From JANPLD01 sp964445765 (GTDB lineage Bacteria > Pseudomonadota > Alphaproteobacteria > Rickettsiales > UBA8987), in contig CAYULD010000003.1 in assembly GCA_964445765.1 (NCBI GenBank), positions 186,001-250,000 on the forward strand: a stretch of DNA of 64,000 bases. Direction: 5' to 3'. The notes below the pieces were generated by a model that searched no databases, had not been told where the DNA came from, and worked only from the letters and a program-made list of their open reading frames with translations. Positions 59,311 to 64,000 of the stretch are shown here, one piece after another. Within the stretch, counting starts at the first letter, position 1. Each line of letters starts with the position of its first letter. The position numbers were made by a program, and so were the translations under genes.

Positions 59311-60576
59311 ATGATTACAGATAGTTGCGCAGTTACTACAGCTTATGCCAATAATAACAAGGGGCAAACCAAGCCAATTTATATGGATTACCAATCCACT
59401 ACACCTATGGATCCCAGAGTGTTTGAGGTTATGAAGCCTTACTTTTTGGAAAAATTTGGCAATCCACATTCTCGCTCTCATAGTTACGGCTGGGAGGCTG
59501 AAGATGCAGTTGAAATCGCAAGGAAGAATGTTGCAGAAGTTATAAATGCTGATGAAAAAGAAATTATATTTACCTCTGGTGCGACTGAGTCTAATAACCT
59601 TGCAATAAGCGGTTTAGCTGGGTTTTATGGTGATAAGAAAAAGCATATTATTACATTAAAAACGGAGCATAAATGCGTGCTTGATACTTGCAGACATCTT
59701 GAAATGCAAGGGTTTAAGGTAACTTATTTACCGGTTGAAAGAAATGGTTTGGTCAATCTTGAAACGCTTAAAAAAGCTATCAAAGAAGATACTCTTGTGG
59801 TCTCAATAATGGCGGTAAACAATGAGATTGGCGTTATTCAGCCTCTAAAAGAAATCGGTAAAATCACTAGGGAAAGAGGTGTGTTTTTTCATTCAGATTT
59901 AGCTCAGGCATTTGGTAAAATTCCGATTGATGTTGAGGAGATGAATATAGATTTAGCAAGCATTTCAGGGCATAAAATCTATGGGCCTAAGGGAATTGGT
60001 GCTTTATATGTGCGTCGTCGTCCTAGGGTTCGCTTAGAGCCTATGATATATGGTGGTGGGCAAGAAAGGGGCTTTAGATCTGGCACTTTGCCAACGCCAC
60101 TTGTGGTTGGCTTGGGTGAAGCCGCTAAAATAGCCAAGCAAGAAATGGCTTCGGAGCTTGAAAGAATGAAAAAATTTTACGATAAATTTTACAATGCAAT
60201 AGTTAAAGATATTCCAGAAATTTATCTCAATGGTGATAATGAACATCGTTATTTTGGTAATATAAACCTCAGTTTTGCTTATATTGAGGGTGAATCAATG
60301 TTGATGGCAATTAGAGGGCTTGCGGTTTCAAGTGGCTCTGCCTGCACTTCTGCGAGCCTTGAGCCTTCTTATGTTCTGCACGCACTTGGGGTTGGTGATG
60401 AGCTTGCACATACCTCAATTCGCTTTGGTTTCGGAAGGTTCACAACAGAGGAAGAAATTGATAGAGCGATTGAAATTGTTAAAGGAAATGTTGAAAAACT
60501 TAGGGAATTAAGCCCCCTTTGGGATATGTATAAAGATGGCATAGACATCAGTAAAATTGAGTGGAATCATCACTAG
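59311..60576 (+). CDS. iscS: Cysteine desulfurase IscS
   Basis: The 421-residue enzyme has YMDYQSTTPMDPRV, FTSGATESNNLAISG, TEHKCVLD (His120), ISGHKIYGPKG with Schiff-base Lys222, and SSGSACTSASLEPSY with the catalytic Cys345. The C-terminus LSPLWDMYKDGIDISKIEW resembles that of mitochondrial Nfs1. It supplies sulfur to IscU and to tRNA thiolation. The first about 20 residues (before KPIYMDYQ) are extra compared with E. coli IscS, so a later start is possible, but no closer ATG fits except residue 25. iscU, iscA and hscAB do not follow. Confidence 0.95.
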   Translation: MITDSCAVTTAYANNNKGQTKPIYMDYQSTTPMDPRVFEVMKPYFLEKFGNPHSRSHSYGWEAEDAVEIARKNVAEVINADEKEIIFTSGATESNNLAISGLAGFYGDKKKHIITLKTEHKCVLDTCRHLEMQGFKVTYLPVERNGLVNLETLKKAIKEDTLVVSIMAVNNEIGVIQPLKEIGKITRERGVFFHSDLAQAFGKIPIDVEEMNIDLASISGHKIYGPKGIGALYVRRRPRVRLEPMIYGGGQERGFRSGTLPTPLVVGLGEAAKIAKQEMASELERMKKFYDKFYNAIVKDIPEIYLNGDNEHRYFGNINLSFAYIEGESMLMAIRGLAVSSGSACTSASLEPSYVLHALGVGDELAHTSIRFGFGRFTTEEEIDRAIEIVKGNVEKLRELSPLWDMYKDGIDISKIEWNHH

Positions 60577-61004
60577 GGTTTTAGGGGCAGGTTCTAGGTT
60601 CTAGGGGCTAGGGGTTAGGTTTTAGGTGCTAGGTTTTAGTTGCAAGTGATTAGTGATAGTGATTAGTGATAGTGATTAGTGGTGGTGATATTTTCATTAA
60701 TCCCCTCTCCCTCTAGGAAACCTCTCACTTCAATCTCCTCTCCCTCTAGGAAACCTCTCTTCAATCCCCTCTCCCTCTGGGAGAGGGTTAGGGTGAGGGC
60801 AAATAAGATAGGTGCTAGGTTCTAGGGCTTAGGGTTTAGGGTTTGGGTCTTGGTGTGTTTAGCGTCATTTCGAGCAAAGCGAGAAATCTGGATGAAATAT
60901 ATACCTTCTAGATTTCTCACTTCGTTCGAAATGACACAAATTATACTAATACTATTACTAACCCCTAGCCCCTAGAACCTAGCCCCTAACTTACCACTCA
61001 CCAA
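60577..61004. repeat. 428-bp gap between convergent genes: framed by 25-bp inverted repeats, with tandem repeats
   Basis: Perfect 25-bp arms lie at 60594-60618 (starts CTAGGTTCTAGGGG) and 60958-60982 (ends CCCCTAGAACCTAG). Between them are a 13-bp tandem AGTGATTAGTGAT (60645-60689) and a roughly 32-bp tandem TCCCCTCTCCCTCTAGGAAA (two full copies and part of a third, 60701-60780). A GGGAGAGGGTTAGGGTGAGG unit and the dyad GCGTCATTTCGAGCAAAGCG ... GTTCGAAATGACA (60862-60937) follow. There is no ORF or RNA gene I can support. Confidence 0.8.
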
Positions 61005-61892
61005 CTACCAAAAAAATTCTTTTATAATATAAGTAGGTTGGGTTTGATATTTTTCGCAGTAATCAGCCAGTTTTGAGAGATTCATATAACCATCTTCAAC
61101 TAGGTCTTGCTTGTGAATTCCACCTGCTACAAAAACGCTATCACTATTAGAATTACTTGCACCTAAAATATCAGTATGTATTGAATCCCCAATACACAAA
61201 ACCTTATTTTTTGTGCTAGAATTTAACTCCAAATTTATATTCATTAACTCAAAGCATTTTTGATAAGCGGAGATATAAGGCTTGCCGAAATATATAACAT
61301 TTCCGCCCTTTTCCTCATAATATTTGCCAATTAATCCAGCACAAATTTGCTCTTCACCGCTTTGTTTTACCACCTTAAAATCTGGGTTAGCACATAGTAA
61401 AGTTAGGTTTGCAGAAAGTGCTTCATCAACTTCTTGTTGCTTTTCTGAAAATAGAGATCCAAAACCCTCAAACCCTGTAACTATTGCAAAATCAGCCTTT
61501 TTAGCGTTTTCAAATTCGGTTAAATTTAGCCCGTCTAAAATATCTCTATCTTTATCAGGGCCAATGTAAAAATAATTTTTGCCGAGATTATTATTCTTTA
61601 CATAATCAAAAGTTATTTCGCCAGAGGTGATTAAATAATCATAAAAATCTTTATAAAAGCCAAGCCTTTCAAGGTTTTTCTTTGCCATAAAAGCCCTACG
61701 AGGTGCATTGGATAAAAGGATTATTTTCTTACCTGAATTTTTTAGATTTTTTATAGTTTCAATCGCTTTTGGATAAGGGTTTGAGCCATCGTGAAGCACG
61801 CCCCATAAATCAATTATAAAGCCATCATAATCATTATAAACCGCAGAGATTCCATTGATAAATCTCGGCTCTTCAAATTGAAATTTTTGCAT
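61005..61892 (-). CDS. TIGR01459-family HAD hydrolase
   Basis: The 295-residue HAD-IIA phosphatase has FIIDLWGVLHDGSNPYPKAI (nucleophile Asp), ILLSNAPRRAFMAKKNLERL, GKPYISAYQKCFE and LCIGDSIHTDILGASNSN. The W-G-V-L-H-D-G string marks the TIGR01459 group, mostly alphaproteobacterial, of unknown substrate. It follows mdh by 6 bp on the minus strand and is probably read with it. Confidence 0.88.
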   Translation of the reverse strand: MQKFQFEEPRFINGISAVYNDYDGFIIDLWGVLHDGSNPYPKAIETIKNLKNSGKKIILLSNAPRRAFMAKKNLERLGFYKDFYDYLITSGEITFDYVKNNNLGKNYFYIGPDKDRDILDGLNLTEFENAKKADFAIVTGFEGFGSLFSEKQQEVDEALSANLTLLCANPDFKVVKQSGEEQICAGLIGKYYEEKGGNVIYFGKPYISAYQKCFELMNINLELNSSTKNKVLCIGDSIHTDILGASNSNSDSVFVAGGIHKQDLVEDGYMNLSKLADYCEKYQTQPTYIIKEFFW

Positions 61893-61898
61893 CTCAAA

Positions 61899-62843
61899 CT
61901 ACAATTTCACCGCTTCGCATAAGCCTTTTACGGCGGCAACTGATTTATCAAACATTTCTTTTTCTGAAGCATCAAGCTGAATTTCAACAATTTTCTCAAC
62001 GCCATTTTTGCCAAGCACCACTGGAACGCCAATATATAAGCCCTTCACGCCATATTCGCCATTGAGATAGGCCGCACAAGGAAGCACCCTTTTTTTATCT
62101 TTCAAATAGCTTTCTGCCATTGCGATTGCTGATGATGCAGGGGCATAAAACGCAGAGCCAGTTTTTAACAAACCAACAATTTCAGCACCGCCATCACGAG
62201 TTCTTTGAACAATTTTATCTAGCTTTTCTTGCGTCGTCCAACCCATTTTTATTAAGTCTGGAAGCGGAATTCCAGCCACCGTTGAATAACGAACTGAAGG
62301 CACCATAGTATCACCGTGTCCACCTAAAACGAAAGCAGTTACATCTTCAACTGAAACTTTGAATTCTTCAGATAAGAAATATCTAAACCTTGCAGAATCC
62401 AGCACGCCAGCCATTCCCACTACTTTATTATGTGGGAAGCCAGTAACTTTTTGCATCACCGCAACCATTGCATCAAGTGGGTTTGTAATAACAATTACAA
62501 ATGCATTTGGAGCATATTTTTTAATTCCTTCACCTGCAATTTTAATAATCCCAGCGTTAATGCCAAGCAAATCATCTCTGCTCATACCCGGTTTTCTTGG
62601 CACGCCAGCAGTTACAATCACAACATCTGCCCCTTCAATATCTTTATAATCTTGCGTTCCAATAAATGCACCATCAAAGCCTTCTACAGGTGCAGATTCC
62701 GCAATATCAAGCGCTTTACCTTGTGGAATACCCTCATTAATATCAAGCAGAACAACATCACCAAGTTCTTTTAATCCCACTAAATGAGCCAGAGTTCCGC
62801 CAATATTTCCTGCACCTACTAATGCTATTTTTGCCTTTGCCAT
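61899..62843 (-). CDS. mdh: Malate dehydrogenase
   Basis: The 314-residue LDH-like malate dehydrogenase has KIALVGAGNIGGTLAHLV, DINEGIPQGKALDIAES, TAGVPRKPGMSRDDLL (substrate Arg residues), ITNPLDAMV and FVLGGHGDTMVPSVR with the catalytic His. It oxidises malate to oxaloacetate with NAD+. With icd at 4830 it covers two TCA oxidations. The mdh promoter region is shared with the divergent pstS-like gene. Confidence 0.96.
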   Translation of the reverse strand: MAKAKIALVGAGNIGGTLAHLVGLKELGDVVLLDINEGIPQGKALDIAESAPVEGFDGAFIGTQDYKDIEGADVVIVTAGVPRKPGMSRDDLLGINAGIIKIAGEGIKKYAPNAFVIVITNPLDAMVAVMQKVTGFPHNKVVGMAGVLDSARFRYFLSEEFKVSVEDVTAFVLGGHGDTMVPSVRYSTVAGIPLPDLIKMGWTTQEKLDKIVQRTRDGGAEIVGLLKTGSAFYAPASSAIAMAESYLKDKKRVLPCAAYLNGEYGVKGLYIGVPVVLGKNGVEKIVEIQLDASEKEMFDKSVAAVKGLCEAVKL

Positions 62844-62951
62844 AATTTCCTTAATTAGTTTAATTTTTTATAATTTAATAATCATTCTAAATCTTATTGC
62901 AAGGCTAAGAAAAAAATGTTAATGGAATTTCAAATATTTTTATGAGGTGGA

Positions 62952-63956
62952 ATGAAAAAGTTACTATCTTTATTAGCCATATTGATGGCGTTTTCTAATC
63001 AGGCGGAAGCTCGTGAACAGATTAGAATTGTTGGCTCTTCAACGGTTTATCCCTTCGCAACCGTTGTGGCGGAAGAGTTTGGCACAAAAACTGATTTCAG
63101 AACGCCAATCGTTGAATCAACTGGCACAGGTGGAGGTATAAAGCTATTTTGTGGCGGTGTTGGATTTGAATTTCCTGATATAACTAACGCCTCTCGTAAA
63201 ATTAAAGAGAGTGAAATTCAGCTTTGTAAGTCAAATAATGTTGTTCAAATTAAAGAAGTTAAAATTGGCTATGATGGTATAGTTATCGCCAATTCTAAAG
63301 ATTCTGCCCAATATAATTTAACTAAAGAGCAAATTTTCAAAGCGCTTGCTAAAAAAATTCCACAAAACGGCAAACTCGTTGAAAATCCTTATAAAAATTG
63401 GAGTGATATTGATTCATCTCTTCCAAATAATAAGATTGAAGTTTATGGCCCGCCGCCAACTTCTGGCACTAGAGATGCCTTCGTTGAAATAGTTATGGAG
63501 CCAAGTTGCACCAATATTGCAGAGTTTGTAAAAGAATATCCAGATGAGGAAATCAGAAGGAAGAACTGCCACGAAATTCGTGAAGATGGCGCATATATTG
63601 AATCTGGTGAGAATGATAATTTAATTGTGCAAAAATTGAAAAATAATTCTAATGCGCTTGGCATTTTTGGTTTCAGCTTTTTAGATCAAAATTCTGATAC
63701 TATTCAGGGCAGTATAGTTGATGGTGCATCACCAGATTTTGAGAATATTCACTCTGGTAAATATTCTGTATCTCGCTCATTATATATGTATGTTAAGGGG
63801 GAGCATATTGGAAAAGTTGCTGGGCTTAATGAATTTTTGGCAGAGCTTACAAGTGAAGATGCTATTGCTGATACTGGCTATTTATCTATGAAAGGCCTAA
63901 TTCCACTTAAAGAGGAAGATAGAAAAAACCTTAGAGATAGCCTTACTGGGAAGTAG
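62952..63956 (+). CDS. pstS: PstS-like phosphate-binding protein
   Basis: The 334-residue periplasmic protein has a signal peptide (MKKLLSLLAILMAFSNQAEA) and the phosphate-binding loop RIVGSSTVYPFATVVAEEF. ESTGTGGGIKLFC follows, as does PPPTSGTRDAFVEIVM, matching PstS-type binding proteins with four Cys that could pair. It should feed a PstCAB importer, which is beyond the window or elsewhere. A strong ribosome-binding site (GAGGTGG, 5 bases before ATG) sets the start. It is divergent from mdh. Confidence 0.88.
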   Translation: MKKLLSLLAILMAFSNQAEAREQIRIVGSSTVYPFATVVAEEFGTKTDFRTPIVESTGTGGGIKLFCGGVGFEFPDITNASRKIKESEIQLCKSNNVVQIKEVKIGYDGIVIANSKDSAQYNLTKEQIFKALAKKIPQNGKLVENPYKNWSDIDSSLPNNKIEVYGPPPTSGTRDAFVEIVMEPSCTNIAEFVKEYPDEEIRRKNCHEIREDGAYIESGENDNLIVQKLKNNSNALGIFGFSFLDQNSDTIQGSIVDGASPDFENIHSGKYSVSRSLYMYVKGEHIGKVAGLNEFLAELTSEDAIADTGYLSMKGLIPLKEEDRKNLRDSLTGK

Positions 63957-64000
63957 GTTGTGGGTTAGTGGCAAGTGGTGGTGGTATTATTTCTAATTTC
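63957..64000. repeat. Start of another intergenic repeat, cut by the window edge
   Basis: TTAGTGGCAAGTGGTGGTGG then TATTATTTCTAATTTC matches the leader of the CTCCCCCTGCTTGC unit at 58684-58720 and 50577-50620, so a further copy probably begins just past 64000. Confidence 0.55.

Overview
The window is AT-rich, densely coded bacterial DNA from an alphaproteobacterium. The evidence is a GapR/DUF2312 protein, an ELM1/DUF1022 protein, ApaG, a TIGR01459-type HAD protein, a mitochondrial-like IscS and a lipoprotein close to the Rickettsia 17 kDa surface antigen. The base composition and these families suggest a Rickettsiales-like or related AT-rich lineage, but no rRNA is present and the assignment is inference. 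The standard genetic code is used (TGA occurs as a stop). I saw no tRNA, rRNA, CRISPR array, transposase or prophage.

Layout. 1-4117: 5' part of gatB, a glutathione transferase bracketed by two copies of a small mobile element, and a TpsB/ShlB-type outer-membrane translocator. 4221-8469: an MntA/HepT toxin-antitoxin pair overlapping a type II isocitrate dehydrogenase, then pyrF, an MCP and gapR. 8466-18998: a surface-glycan island. It has a minus-strand amino-sugar trio and a tight plus-strand operon encoding a glycosyltransferase, a HAD-UbiA fusion, DprE1-like and DprE2-like enzymes, GtrA, a GT-C-like membrane protein and a sulfotransferase. This resembles a polyprenyl-phosphate arabinofuranose pathway feeding a surface glycan. 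19023-28000: housekeeping genes (mnmG, apaG, yejF-like, pyrC, rsuA/rluB-like, aroC) plus an Mrr-type endonuclease. 27863-33952: an amino-acid permease and a DevCA/HlyD/NodT-type tripartite efflux system. 34078-46240: an RhlE-like helicase, thiD, leuB, a PIN/Phd pair, suhB, envelope lipoproteins, fabI, motA, lepB, rnc and era. 46379-55472: a large chemotaxis cluster (two CheY, a CheZ-like protein, two STAS proteins, CheA, CheW, CheR, CheD, CheB and a soluble MCP-like protein). 55556-64000: YgjP-like and ELM1-like proteins, two cysteine desulfurases (the second is IscS), a HAD phosphatase, mdh and a PstS-like binding protein.

Most intergenic gaps longer than about 170 bases hold short palindromic repeats. 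One family (four copies, about 164 bp) behaves like a MITE: about 24-bp terminal inverted repeats, stacked internal hairpins and 8-bp target duplications. In one case it is inserted inside another repeat whose empty form exists elsewhere in the window.

The most unusual biology is in the chemotaxis cluster. A small helical protein and a membrane-free MCP-like protein both carry a CheZ-like D-x3-Q active-site signature. These two and CheD end in the same C-terminal tail, D-[VI]-E-L-F. Other points of note are the HAD-UbiA fusion in the arabinose cassette, an isocitrate dehydrogenase whose cofactor residues predict NAD+ rather than NADP+, and two matching 18-bp inverted repeats upstream of iscS.
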